64,000 bases of DNA from Bacteroidota bacterium. Lineage in GTDB: Bacteria > Bacteroidota > Ignavibacteria > Ignavibacteriales > Melioribacteraceae. Position 1 is the first letter of the stretch. Each line of letters starts with the position of its first letter. Made by a program: the position numbers and the translations under genes. Under the pieces are notes generated by a model, which was not told the DNA's origin, ran no database searches, and worked only from the letters and a program-made list of their open reading frames with translations. The stretch covers positions 282,326 to 346,325 of the forward strand of contig JAHISP010000071.1 of the NCBI GenBank assembly GCA_018818165.1, read 5' to 3'. Below are positions 7,875-16,838 of the stretch, piece after piece.

Positions 7875-9410
7875 CTAATTTTTGGGTAATAGTATTCTAA
7901 AAATTGATCCTTCATTTATTGTACTAGTAAGAATAATATTTCCATTGTGTGCTTCAATGATACTTTTAACAATTGATAATCCCAATCCAGTACCTTTAGT
8001 ATCATGAATATTTCCAGTGGAAGCACGGAAAAATTTATCAAATATTTTCTTTTGCTCTTCTTTAGAAATACCAATTCCATAATCTTCAACTTCAAAGTAT
8101 ATAAAATTATTGTTTGATCCAGTTCTTATAGTTATCATTTTTTTATTGGAGGAATATTTAATTGCGTTATCAATAAGATTTATAATCGCTTCTGAAATTG
8201 CTTCTTTGTCACATTTAATTATGGATAAATCTTGTTTGTCAAATTCGCATGTAAATCCTTTGCTACTAAAATGATAATCATAAGTATCAAGAATCTGTTC
8301 TATTATTAGATTAATATCATTTCCTGAAAAATTATACTCTCTTTTGCCAGCTTCCATTTTAGAAAAATTTAATATAGAAGAAACCATTCGACTTAGCCTA
8401 TTTGTTTCTTGATGTATTATGGAATAGTATTCTTTCTTTTTCTCTTCCGATTTTATTCTGTCCATTTCTAACGTTTCCGAAAACATGCTTATTAGCGCAA
8501 GGGGAGTTTTTAGTTCGTGAGAAACATTTGACACAAAGTCTGATTTTAATTGGTTTAGTTTAATCTCTCTATTTATACTTCTGAAAACAAAAATTCCAGC
8601 AATTATTATTATAGCAAATGTTGCCAAAAGTAGAAACACATTATATCCAATTCTTTTGCCTGTTAGCTCGTCTATGGTTTCGCCTTTTAGAAGTATTCCC
8701 ATTTCATAAGAGGGAATTATCCACAGTGCTTTTTTTATAGCCGTACTTTTATTTTCAACATTTTCGCTTTGATAAATGGATGTACTATCAAGTCGATTTT
8801 TTACAAATAAAACAAATTTATCTTTTATTACTTCTTGAAATTTAGGTGCTAAAGTTTCATTTATAAATTCTTCCTTATTAAAAATAACACCAAAAATATT
8901 TTTCAAGTTTTGTGAATCTGGCAGTAAAAAAATAAGGCATTGTAAAGAATCGGAATAATTTAAATCAATAGGTTGAATTTTATTGTAACCTTGCTTGTTG
9001 TATTTTTTTAGTGACAAGGTAGATTTATTTATTTCTGGTCGTAATATTTCTAAATATTCTGAGTAAAACTCGTTATGTTCTATATTCTTTGTTAGTATTA
9101 ATGGTTTATCATCTGATAACACGAATAGACATTTGATAGTATTATTATTACTAAATAAATTTTCAATTTTTGTTTTACTACTTTCATTAGTATCTAATGA
9201 ATTTGAGGCATTAACTTGCCAACCCTTCACTACATCCTGAGAATATTGATTTATTGAAAATAATATGGCATCCAGCTGGTCATAATAAACATCTTGAATT
9301 ATTTTTTCATTTTCATTTATTGAAGTAATTTGAAAAATAATAAGTAAAAATGTTGGAAGAATAATGAGAACAGAAAGTCCAGCAAGTATTTGTTTAAGTG
9401 TTCTATTCAT
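7875..9410 (-). CDS. Membrane sensor histidine kinase
   Basis: 511 residues. Transmembrane helix 1 lies near 9-28, a periplasmic sensor region of about 230 residues follows, then helix 2 near 265-285 (VFLLLATFAIIIIAGIFVF). The HisKA dimerisation domain has phospho-acceptor His298 in SNVSHELKTPLALIS. The HATPase domain has N box LIDNAIKYSS, G1 VEDYGIGIS, F box FDKFFRA and G2 GTGLGLSIV. No HAMP domain is obvious. It is transcribed with the downstream OmpR-type regulator, which it presumably phosphorylates. The sensed signal is unknown. Confidence 0.93.
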   Translation of the reverse strand: MNRTLKQILAGLSVLIILPTFLLIIFQITSINENEKIIQDVYYDQLDAILFSINQYSQDVVKGWQVNASNSLDTNESSKTKIENLFSNNNTIKCLFVLSDDKPLILTKNIEHNEFYSEYLEILRPEINKSTLSLKKYNKQGYNKIQPIDLNYSDSLQCLIFLLPDSQNLKNIFGVIFNKEEFINETLAPKFQEVIKDKFVLFVKNRLDSTSIYQSENVENKSTAIKKALWIIPSYEMGILLKGETIDELTGKRIGYNVFLLLATFAIIIIAGIFVFRSINREIKLNQLKSDFVSNVSHELKTPLALISMFSETLEMDRIKSEEKKKEYYSIIHQETNRLSRMVSSILNFSKMEAGKREYNFSGNDINLIIEQILDTYDYHFSSKGFTCEFDKQDLSIIKCDKEAISEAIINLIDNAIKYSSNKKMITIRTGSNNNFIYFEVEDYGIGISKEEQKKIFDKFFRASTGNIHDTKGTGLGLSIVKSIIEAHNGNIILTSTINEGSIFRILLPKN

Positions 9411-9679
9411 TATTATATTTTTTGTTAATAGTTGACGAAGATAAATAAAAATATTGATTTAGGAAAATTATCAAAAGATTTGAAGCTATATTACTGATGT
9501 TTTATAGTAATTTAAAATTGAACACTAATGTTGAAATATCTCACCAAAGCAAAATTGTGTCAAAAATTTATTAAAAGTAAGCAAACTTGAATATTAGCAA
9601 TCTTTGTGTTTTCCCCTTTATAATTCCCCTATAATTGAATAATTTTGCAGTAACAAACTTAGAAATAATTAGGTAAAAA

Positions 9680-11230
9680 ATGAACCGACAAATATTGTGG
9701 GTAATTGTATTTTTTATAGGTGTAATCTTAAACTCTTGCTCTTTAGATAATAAAATTACAAATCCAACTACTCCTGATGATACAACCATACCTTATTTGC
9801 CATCACCAGCAAATGGTGTAAATAATATTTCAAGTTACCAACGACTTTCTTGGGAATGTTCCAAAGCGGTAAACTATACAATTTATCTGGATAAAGTAAC
9901 TCCTCCTATGCGAATTATAAAATCGAATACTTCAGATAAGTTTGCAGATATAATTGCCAGTGGAAATGGTGTTGTTTATTATTGGAAAGTGGTTGCAAAA
10001 TTTAGTGATGGTTCAACGAAAGAAGGTCCAATTTGGCATTTTACAACTAGCCAATCTGCTTCAACGCAACCTGGATATGTTCTTACTAACCATAGTATAA
10101 CTACAGCTACACCAAATATAGTTAAAATGCTATTTCAGGTAACTGATTTAGAAAATAAGGGTATTGACTATTTAACAATAAATGATTTTTTAATTTCCGA
10201 AGATGGTTATAGCGTTTCTAAGTATGAATCTAATATGGCTATTACAAAAAGAGAAAATAATCCATATCTAATTAAAACTGTTTTGATGTTAGATAATAGC
10301 ACAAGTATTAGTGACGATTTAAATAGTTTACAGCTTTTGAAAGATGCAGCTAAAAACTTTATTAATAATATGGCTACACAACAAGAAGTTGCGCTTTATA
10401 AATTTTCAAGTAATCCAGAACTAGTTTTAAATTTTACCAATGATAAAAATGCATTGAAAAATGCAATTGATAATATAGGAAGGGGATTTGCTTCTACCAA
10501 TTTATATGGTGCTGTAATTGAAGGCGTTTCGCAATGGACAGATATTATAAAGCCAGATAATATTGTTCAAGGTTCGCTAGTTTTATTCACAGATGGAAAT
10601 GATACACAAGGTAGCAAAACTTTGGCAGAAGCCCTTAATGCAATTGGAGAGAAAAAAGTTTATACTGTAGGACTTGGTTCTGAAATTGAACCCGAAATAT
10701 TAGCCCAAATTGGAAGGCAAGGTAATTATACAATTACAGAATTGAGCGAATTGAATCAAATATTTTTACAGATTCAACAAGAAATAGATGCATATGCAAA
10801 TAGTTTTTATTGGATGAAATACTCAAGTCCTAAACGTGGCAATAGTGAGCACACACTTGATTTATCAATTGTTGATAATCCAATTTATTCTGTGGCGGAA
10901 GGAACATTTAGTAGTGCCGGTTTCTTTGATCCTGCACCAGGTGTATACATTAACTCATCATTTGTAAAAACACTTGGAGATTCTGTGTTTACACTCGTTG
11001 CTGGTGGATATCCTGTTGAGTTGAACGCATTTTCGTACGGAGGCATTAAAACTCCAATTTATAACTGGGGTACAAATCCTATGTTGATTGTTGATGAGAT
11101 TAATCCTCCAGAAAATTCGCACGTAAAAATATCCGCTATTAATACAGCTACTGCTGGTGACGTAACACTTATAGTGGATGATATAGAAAATGGTTTTAGC
11201 AAAACTTTAAAATTTAAAATTAGCAAGTAA
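9680..11230 (+). CDS. Lipoprotein with von Willebrand factor A domain
   Basis: Lipoprotein signal with Cys20 (GVILNSC). Residues of about 35-125 resemble a fibronectin-III or Ig-like domain (PSPANGVNNISSYQRLSWECS, YYWKVVAKFSDGSTKEGPIWHFTT). A VWA domain from about 195 to 370 carries the MIDAS motif DNSTS (about 205-209), followed by FTDGNDTQGS and YTVGLGSEIEPEILAQIG. A beta-rich C-terminal region follows. VWA domains bind metal and mediate protein-protein contact. It is divergent from the histidine kinase gene and 9 bp upstream of gatC. Partner unknown. Confidence 0.85.
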   Translation: MNRQILWVIVFFIGVILNSCSLDNKITNPTTPDDTTIPYLPSPANGVNNISSYQRLSWECSKAVNYTIYLDKVTPPMRIIKSNTSDKFADIIASGNGVVYYWKVVAKFSDGSTKEGPIWHFTTSQSASTQPGYVLTNHSITTATPNIVKMLFQVTDLENKGIDYLTINDFLISEDGYSVSKYESNMAITKRENNPYLIKTVLMLDNSTSISDDLNSLQLLKDAAKNFINNMATQQEVALYKFSSNPELVLNFTNDKNALKNAIDNIGRGFASTNLYGAVIEGVSQWTDIIKPDNIVQGSLVLFTDGNDTQGSKTLAEALNAIGEKKVYTVGLGSEIEPEILAQIGRQGNYTITELSELNQIFLQIQQEIDAYANSFYWMKYSSPKRGNSEHTLDLSIVDNPIYSVAEGTFSSAGFFDPAPGVYINSSFVKTLGDSVFTLVAGGYPVELNAFSYGGIKTPIYNWGTNPMLIVDEINPPENSHVKISAINTATAGDVTLIVDDIENGFSKTLKFKISK

Positions 11231-11239
11231 GGATTTGAA

Positions 11240-11533
11240 ATGTCGGTTACAAAAAGTGAAGTTGAACATATTGCAAAATTAGCAAAACTTAAATTTAATG
11301 ATTATGAAATAGATGAATATACAACTCAATTGAATCAAATTTTAGAATATATAGATAAGTTAAATGAGTTAAACACTGAAAATGTTAAGCCTTTATCGCA
11401 TCCTATAGCTGGTGAAAATGTATTTAGAGAGGATGTACTAAAAGAATCAATTTCAACAGAAGATGCACTTAAAAATACATTAAATAAAAATGCTGAATAT
11501 TTCAAAGTTCCAAAAGTAATTAAATCAAATTAA
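11240..11533 (+). CDS. gatC: Asp-tRNA(Asn)/Glu-tRNA(Gln) amidotransferase subunit C
   Basis: 97 residues, the usual GatC length, with the family signature VTKSEVEHIAKLAKLKF, LNQILEYIDKLNELNTENVKPLSHP and a C-terminal FKVPKVI. GatC stabilises the GatCAB transamidase that makes Gln-tRNA or Asn-tRNA in organisms lacking one of the cognate synthetases. gatA and gatB are not in the window, so the complex is encoded at split loci. The next gene starts 6 bp downstream. Confidence 0.95.
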   Translation: MSVTKSEVEHIAKLAKLKFNDYEIDEYTTQLNQILEYIDKLNELNTENVKPLSHPIAGENVFREDVLKESISTEDALKNTLNKNAEYFKVPKVIKSN

Positions 11534-11539
11534 TATAAA

Positions 11540-12322
11540 ATGAATATTGTTGGAATAATTCCTGCTCGTTTTGCTTCTACAAGACTTTTGGGCAAACTCC
11601 TAGCTAATATTGGAGGAAAACCTGTAATTCAGCATACGTATGAAAATGCAAAAAAGTCAAAACTAATGAATGATGTTATTATTGCTGTTGATGATGAAAG
11701 GTTATATAAAGTTGTTCGAGGATTTGGAGCTAAAGCGCGCTTAACACCAAAGGAGTTTTTAACAAGTACCGAAAGAGTTTCTTACATCGCATCTGAAATA
11801 TCAGCCGATGTATTTCTAAATATCCCAGGTGCTCAACCATTTATAAATTCAAGAATGATAGATCAAGTAATTGAACCTCATCTTTTTGACCCGGAAATAT
11901 CAATAACTACATTGGCAAAAAAGATAAATTCCGTTGATGAACTTAAATCAACATCAATTCCTAAAGTTGTATTTGATTATAATAACTTTGCGCTTTATTT
12001 TTCTTATTCACCAATTCCGTATGTAAAAGACGCTAAGACAAATCTGGAAAAAATATTGAGTGCGGAAATATATAAACACATTGAAGTTTATGCGTATTCA
12101 AAAGAAGCAATTGAAATGATTAAAAAATTAACTCCAACTGATTTGGAACGCATCGAAAAACTGGAGCAATTAAGGTTGCTTGAACATGGATATAAAATTA
12201 AGATAGTTGTTACTGAAGAAGATTGTTTATCAATTAATACTCCAAATGATCTTGAAATAGCTCGAAAATATTTTGACAACAATATATATGAAGGTCGATA
12301 TGATTACTCCAAACAAATTTAG
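11540..12322 (+). CDS. KdsB-like CMP-Kdo synthetase homologue lacking metal ligands
   Basis: The overall match to 3-deoxy-manno-octulosonate cytidylyltransferase is clear: IPARFASTRLLGKLLANIGGKPVIQHTYENA, TSTERV, FALYFSYSPIPY, LEQLRLLEHGYKI. The family makes CMP-Kdo for the LPS core. However, the conserved QGDEP motif reads PGAQP, with Ala98 at the position of the Mg-binding Asp98 known in E. coli KdsB. The C-terminal VDTPEDLE motif reads INTPNDLE, with Asn233 replacing the second metal-ligand Asp, and the HQSGTER loop reads FLTSTER. It may be an inactive paralogue or a changed-specificity nucleotidyltransferase. The last 23 bases overlap the next gene. Confidence 0.8.
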   Translation: MNIVGIIPARFASTRLLGKLLANIGGKPVIQHTYENAKKSKLMNDVIIAVDDERLYKVVRGFGAKARLTPKEFLTSTERVSYIASEISADVFLNIPGAQPFINSRMIDQVIEPHLFDPEISITTLAKKINSVDELKSTSIPKVVFDYNNFALYFSYSPIPYVKDAKTNLEKILSAEIYKHIEVYAYSKEAIEMIKKLTPTDLERIEKLEQLRLLEHGYKIKIVVTEEDCLSINTPNDLEIARKYFDNNIYEGRYDYSKQI

Positions 12323-13259
12323 TATTGCAAATCTTCCTACACCAATTCAAAAAGTAGAATTTCGTGGGACCAAATTTTTAATTAAACGAGATGATTATAC
12401 AGGTACAGAATTATCGGGAAACAAAATTAGAAAATTGGATTACATTCTTGCTGATGTAAAAAAGAAGAAAGCGGATTATTTATTCACTTCTGGTGGTGAT
12501 CAATCAAACCATGCAAGAGCAACAGCTATTGCAGCTAGGCAAATTGGAGTAAAAACAAAATTGTTCCTCTGGGGAAGCGAGACAAATAACCCTGATGGTA
12601 ATCTATTTCTAAATCAATTGGTTGGAACTGAAATTGTTTACTTATCTAAAAAAGAATATGGTAATGTAAAAAATATTATGTTAGAGGATAGCAAAAAACT
12701 CCAAAAAGAAGGACACAAAGTATATATTGCTCCCTCGGGCGGTTCAACTCCACTGGGAATTTGGGGATATATAAATTTTATAAAAGAACTTGAGGAACAA
12801 AATCATCTATCTAAAGTAAAAGGAATTCTTTCTGCTTATGGAAGCGGTGGAACATCTGCTGGAATGTTGTTAGGCGCAGCAATGCTTGGTTCAAATGTAA
12901 AAATTTATGCAGTCAATGTTTTAGATAATCCCGAATTTGTACGTAATGCAATTATTAATTTAGTTGAAGACGCAATTATTGAGTTCAAGATAAATGTTGA
13001 GGTTAATTACAACAATCTTATTATATTAGATGGTTATTCCGAGGAAGGATACAAAAATATTTCGGATGAAAAATTGAAAGTGATAAAAGAGTTTTATCAA
13101 TCATCTGGAATTTTATTAGACCCAACCTATACCGGAAAAGCATTTTATGCTTATTATAAAAATTTTCTAGAAGGAAAGAAAAGTAGTAATGTTCTTTTCG
13201 TGCATACTGGAGGAATTTTTGGAGTATTTCCAAAACGAAAGAAGTATCTTGAGGCTTAA
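12300..13259 (+). CDS. D-cysteine desulfhydrase / ACC deaminase-family PLP enzyme
   Basis: Fold-type II PLP enzyme. The cofactor lysine sits in [17 protein letters not shown], followed by [22 protein letters not shown], the glycine-rich phosphate loop [15 protein letters not shown] and C-terminal [15 protein letters not shown]. Family members are D-cysteine desulfhydrase (pyruvate, H2S and ammonia products) or 1-aminocyclopropane-1-carboxylate deaminase; substrate cannot be told from motifs alone. Start set at the ATG preceded by GAAGG; an in-frame TTG nine codons upstream would deepen the overlap with kdsB. The next start is 2 bp downstream, so translation is probably coupled. Confidence 0.88.
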   Translation: MITPNKFSIANLPTPIQKVEFRGTKFLIKRDDYTGTELSGNKIRKLDYILADVKKKKADYLFTSGGDQSNHARATAIAARQIGVKTKLFLWGSETNNPDGNLFLNQLVGTEIVYLSKKEYGNVKNIMLEDSKKLQKEGHKVYIAPSGGSTPLGIWGYINFIKELEEQNHLSKVKGILSAYGSGGTSAGMLLGAAMLGSNVKIYAVNVLDNPEFVRNAIINLVEDAIIEFKINVEVNYNNLIILDGYSEEGYKNISDEKLKVIKEFYQSSGILLDPTYTGKAFYAYYKNFLEGKKSSNVLFVHTGGIFGVFPKRKKYLEA

Positions 13260-13261
13260 AC

Positions 13262-13675
13262 GTGAATGAAAAAATTAGAGTAATTGTAGCAAAATCTGGA
13301 TTAGATGGACATGATAGAGGAGCAAAAATTGTAGCTGCAGCTTTACGAGACGCAGGTATGGAAGTTATTTATACAGGATTGAGACAATCTGCCGAAATGA
13401 TTGTTGAAGCTGCAATTCAAGAAGATGTGCATGCAATTGGCATTAGCGTGCTTTCTGGTGCGCATAATACAATATTTAAAAAAATATTAACTCTTATGAA
13501 AGAAAAGGAAATGGATGATGTTCTTTTATTTGGTGGGGGAATTATTCCAGAAGATGATATTGCAAAACTTAAGGAATTAGGTGTTGGCGAGTTATTTACT
13601 CCTGGAGCTTCAACAACCCAAATTAGTAATTTTGTATTTAATTGGGTTAAAAATCATCCACGTAATTTGGTATAA
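13262..13675 (+). CDS. Cobalamin-binding protein, methylmalonyl-CoA mutase C-terminal type
   Basis: 137-residue stand-alone B12-binding domain with the DxHxxG cobalamin motif in [12 protein letters not shown], then LSGAHNTIF and [31 protein letters not shown]. It corresponds to the small subunit of two-part methylmalonyl-CoA or related acyl-CoA mutases. The large TIM-barrel subunit is not in the window. Start codon is GTG. Tightly packed with its neighbours (2 bp on each side), but no functional link with them is obvious. Confidence 0.92.
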   Translation: MNEKIRVIVAKSGLDGHDRGAKIVAAALRDAGMEVIYTGLRQSAEMIVEAAIQEDVHAIGISVLSGAHNTIFKKILTLMKEKEMDDVLLFGGGIIPEDDIAKLKELGVGELFTPGASTTQISNFVFNWVKNHPRNLV

Positions 13676-13677
13676 TT

Positions 13678-14754
13678 GTGAGTGTTTTTTTGAGTAAAAC
13701 AAATATTAAGAGAATTCTTGCTATTGATTTGATGCGAGCTTTTGCCGTTTTTATGATGGTTCAAGGTCATACTGTGCATTCACTTTTGAATGTTTCATCA
13801 ATTAATACTAATTCTTTCGTTTTTCAAACATGGTTATTTTTTCGTGCTTTTACAGCACCCTTATTTATTTTTTCTTCTGGATTAGTTTTTTCATATTTGC
13901 TATTTCAAAAGAAATTTGACTTCAAAGCCAATTCAAGAATTTCTAAAGGAATTAATCGAGGAATAACACTGATTCTAATAGGTTATCTTCTTAGATTTCC
14001 AACAATTAAGATTTTTAACCTTTCGTATACAAGTCATTCACAATGGTTAACATTTTTTACAGTGGATGCTCTTCACCTTATTGGTGTTGGATTATTGCTT
14101 ATTATTTTAATAGCATATTTATCTGCAAAAATTCGAATTAATCCTATTATTTCCTTTGCGATTTTAACAATAATTGTATTTTTAGTTTCGCCTTTTATTA
14201 GTAAAATTGGCTGGAATAATAGCGATAATATTTTAATAGCGTCATATTTTACTTCAAAATTTGGCTCAATCTTTCCATTATTTCCTTATCTTGAATTTAT
14301 TTTTTTCGGTGCCATTTTCGGAATTATAATTGCGCAAAACCGTGAGCTCATTACAAAAAAGAAAATTCTTTTTGCATTATTTTTAGTTGGCAGTATTTTG
14401 TTCTACTTCTCACATTTAGTTGATTATGTTTATTTGGATTCATTTTTAAGATTTGGCGCAATTTTAATACTTTTTTCAGTATTTGGTTTTATTGGATCAC
14501 ACAGAAATTCATTACCGAGAATAGTTGAATCGTTTTCTAAAAATTCTTTATGGATTTACATTATTCATCTAATCATCTTGTATGGATCTCCCACTTCAAT
14601 TGGGCTAACTCATATTGTGGGTAATTTGTCCGCTGAATTAACAATATTTTTAGCCGTTTTTATGGTAATTTTAATGGCAATTATATCACTAGGAATTGAT
14701 AAATTGAGAGTAGGAAAGTTTAATTATTTTAGAAAGAATTTAGAATTGGAATAG
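13678..14754 (+). CDS. DUF1624/HGSNAT-type membrane acyltransferase
   Basis: 358-residue polytopic membrane protein with about ten hydrophobic segments. The N-terminal RILAIDLMRAFAVFMMVQGHTVHSL is the signature of the heparan-alpha-glucosaminide N-acetyltransferase/YeiB-like group (R-D-R-A then a conserved His in TM1). It likely transfers an acyl group across the inner membrane to a sugar or other envelope acceptor. GTG start. It sits in the run leading to LPS genes, but the acceptor is unknown. Confidence 0.8.
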   Translation: MSVFLSKTNIKRILAIDLMRAFAVFMMVQGHTVHSLLNVSSINTNSFVFQTWLFFRAFTAPLFIFSSGLVFSYLLFQKKFDFKANSRISKGINRGITLILIGYLLRFPTIKIFNLSYTSHSQWLTFFTVDALHLIGVGLLLIILIAYLSAKIRINPIISFAILTIIVFLVSPFISKIGWNNSDNILIASYFTSKFGSIFPLFPYLEFIFFGAIFGIIIAQNRELITKKKILFALFLVGSILFYFSHLVDYVYLDSFLRFGAILILFSVFGFIGSHRNSLPRIVESFSKNSLWIYIIHLIILYGSPTSIGLTHIVGNLSAELTIFLAVFMVILMAIISLGIDKLRVGKFNYFRKNLELE

Positions 14755-14762
14755 GCTAATTA

Positions 14763-15800
14763 ATGCGTGATTTACCAATAAGAGATCCAAATAGGTTAGA
14801 TGAAGAAGTTACCATTGAAAAAGCATTGCGCCCTAAAAGTTTTAGGGAGTTTAGTGGGCAGAAAAAAATTACGGATAATTTAAAAGTCTTTATTGGAGCT
14901 GCAAGAAAACGAGGTGAAAGCTTGGATCATGTTTTGCTTACTGGTCCTCCTGGATTAGGTAAAACAACACTTGCAAATATTATTGCTAACGAAATGGGAG
15001 TTAATTTAAAATTAACTTCAGGCCCAGTTCTTGAAAAACCTGGAGATTTGGCTGGAATTCTTACAAATTTGGAAGAAAACTCGGTGCTTTTTATTGATGA
15101 AATACACAGATTAAGTCCGGTTGTGGAGGAATATTTATATTCCGCAATGGAAGACTATAAATTGGATATCATGATTGATACTGGACCAAACGCTAGAAGT
15201 GTTCAAATAAAACTTCCTCAATATACATTAATTGGCGCCACTACTCGGGCAGGTTTACTTACTGCTCCTTTGCGCGATCGGTTTGGAATAAAATTTAGAT
15301 TGGACTATTATGATAGTTCACTTCTCAAAAATATTGTTGAGCGTTCTGCTAACTTATTGAATGTGCCTATTGATGAAAATGCAGCTTTGGAGCTTGCAAA
15401 ACGTTCCCGTGGAACTCCGAGAATTGCAAATAGGTTGTTAAGACGTACTCGTGATTTTTCAGATTTTGAAGATAAAACTATCATTGATATTGCTACAACT
15501 CAAAAAGCATTAAAAGCTCTGGAAGTTGATGCAGATGGTTTGGATGAAATGGATAAGGAAATTATACTTTCCATAATTGAACGCTTTAATGGTGGACCAG
15601 TTGGTTTAAGTACTCTTGCAGTTAGTGTTAACGAAGATGCTGGCACAATAGAAGAGGTTTATGAACCATTCTTAATCCAACAAGGTTTTATTCAAAGAAC
15701 ACCTCGAGGAAGGGAAGCTACCGATTTAGCTTATAAACGATTTAATAAAAAACGAACAAAGCGTGGACTAAATCAGGAAGATTTATTTGAGGGAGAATAA
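14763..15800 (+). CDS. ruvB: Holliday junction branch-migration helicase RuvB
   Basis: 345 residues, normal RuvB length. The N-terminus has [13 protein letters not shown]; Walker A is GPPGLGKTT (about 61-69), Walker B FIDEIHRL, sensor 1 [20 protein letters not shown], arginine finger region [19 protein letters not shown], and the C-terminal winged helix ends [17 protein letters not shown]. RuvB is the ring ATPase that drives branch migration with RuvA and RuvC, which are elsewhere. The KdsC-like frame begins directly after the stop. Confidence 0.97.
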   Translation: MRDLPIRDPNRLDEEVTIEKALRPKSFREFSGQKKITDNLKVFIGAARKRGESLDHVLLTGPPGLGKTTLANIIANEMGVNLKLTSGPVLEKPGDLAGILTNLEENSVLFIDEIHRLSPVVEEYLYSAMEDYKLDIMIDTGPNARSVQIKLPQYTLIGATTRAGLLTAPLRDRFGIKFRLDYYDSSLLKNIVERSANLLNVPIDENAALELAKRSRGTPRIANRLLRRTRDFSDFEDKTIIDIATTQKALKALEVDADGLDEMDKEIILSIIERFNGGPVGLSTLAVSVNEDAGTIEEVYEPFLIQQGFIQRTPRGREATDLAYKRFNKKRTKRGLNQEDLFEGE

Positions 15801-15802
15801 TT

Positions 15803-16288
15803 ATTTTACTTGATAAAAACATAAAACATAAAATTAGTGAAATTAAAATATTCCTATTTGATTTAGATGGTGTATTAATTCTTCGGAAGGATAGAAACGA
15901 AGAAGAACTTCTAAACTGCATGGAAGAATTTACACAAAAACTAAAACTTAAAAATTATTACGCTGGGGTTATTACTCAGCGAAAAGATGATGAATTGACA
16001 AAAAAATTAGCATCTATTAATAATTGTATTGTTGTTACATGTTCATTTAATAAAGTTGGAAGTGTTGAAAATATTCTAAAACCACTTAATTTAGAATTTT
16101 CTAATGTTTTATATATTGGAGACGATATGCTTGATATTCCATTACTGCAAAAAGCTGGAATTGCTATTGCACCTAGTAGTGCTAGACGTGAAGTAAAACG
16201 TGTTGTGGATTTCACTATTGATATAAATTTGAATGGGAGTATTCTGCATTCTGTTCTTGAAATGATTGACAAGTTAAGCCATGAATAA
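15803..16288 (+). CDS. KdsC-like HAD phosphatase with no standard start codon
   Basis: HAD-superfamily C0-type phosphatase resembling KdsC (Kdo-8-phosphate phosphatase). Motif I is FLFDLDGVL, motif II GVITQR, motif III Lys in FNKVGSVENIL, motif IV YIGDDMLDIPLL. The flap between motifs I and II is shorter than in typical KdsC. The frame from base 15791 to the first ATG (15920) has no ATG, GTG or TTG, yet motif I lies before that ATG, so a start there would remove the catalytic Asp. Either an ATT near 15800-15803 is used, 7-10 bases after GGGAG, or a TTG at 15810 was put out of frame by an indel in the following A runs. Overlaps lptC. Confidence 0.7.
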   Translation: MLLDKNIKHKISEIKIFLFDLDGVLILRKDRNEEELLNCMEEFTQKLKLKNYYAGVITQRKDDELTKKLASINNCIVVTCSFNKVGSVENILKPLNLEFSNVLYIGDDMLDIPLLQKAGIAIAPSSARREVKRVVDFTIDINLNGSILHSVLEMIDKLSHE

Positions 16289-16838
16289 ACTCGCAAATAA
16301 ATACTATTTCTGCTTTCTTATAACAGTCTTAATATTTTCGTGTAATAACGAAAATATTAAACCCAAAGTTGATTTAACTCTGGAGGAGGAAAATATTCCG
16401 ATCCTTGAAAGTTGGAACTCAAAAATGTTATTCACTGAGGATGGAAATTTGAAGGCAATTCTTTATACAGATTATCTTGAAGCATATAATGAACCAAAAG
16501 AAAAATTATTGAAAAATGTTAAGGTTGAGTTCTTTAATTCAAAAGGCAAAAAAACTTCGCAGTTAACATCCAAAAGAGGCAGAATTGATGAAATTACTAA
16601 TGATATGTATGCACTTGATAATGTTGTGGCTACAAATGATAGTTCAAATGTGAAGTTAGAAACAGAAGAGTTAATGTGGAGAAAATTGGACGAAAAAATT
16701 GTAAGTGATAAGTTTGTTCGTATCACAACACCAACTGAATTAATTGAAGGATTTGGATTAGTTTCTGATCAACATATTAGAAATTATGTAATAAAAAATG
16801 TAACATACCAAACCACTACATCCAAAGCTCAAAAATGA
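16281..16838 (+). CDS. lptC: LptC-like LPS export lipoprotein
   Basis: 185 residues with lipobox Cys21 (VLIFSC). The mature part matches the LptC beta-jellyroll: LESWNSKMLFTEDGNLKAILYTDYLEAY, VEFFNSKGKKTSQLTSKRGRIDEITNDMYALDNVVATN and LWRKLDEKIVSD-type strand repeats. LptC links the LptBFG transporter to the periplasmic LptA bridge. Its ATG overlaps the KdsC-like stop and its end overlaps the OstA start by 4 bp (ATGA), fitting an LPS transport operon. Confidence 0.88.
   Translation: MNKLANKYYFCFLITVLIFSCNNENIKPKVDLTLEEENIPILESWNSKMLFTEDGNLKAILYTDYLEAYNEPKEKLLKNVKVEFFNSKGKKTSQLTSKRGRIDEITNDMYALDNVVATNDSSNVKLETEELMWRKLDEKIVSDKFVRITTPTELIEGFGLVSDQHIRNYVIKNVTYQTTTSKAQK

Noticed and set aside
7856..7915. 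20-residue extension of the OmpR-type regulator
   Set aside because: The receiver fold begins at MKRILIVEDE with its own AGG site; the extension overlaps the kinase end and matches nothing.
4208..9410. Defence island containing the DUF1016 protein
   Set aside because: Neighbours are a two-component system and secreted proteins; no restriction, toxin or other defence gene adjoins it.
9613..9629. CCCC direct repeats 13 bp apart before the VWA gene
   Set aside because: Too short and AT-flanked to distinguish from chance; no regulator suggested by the spacing.
11240..11533. Absence of gatA/gatB as an anomaly
   Set aside because: Split gat loci are common, so this is not unusual.
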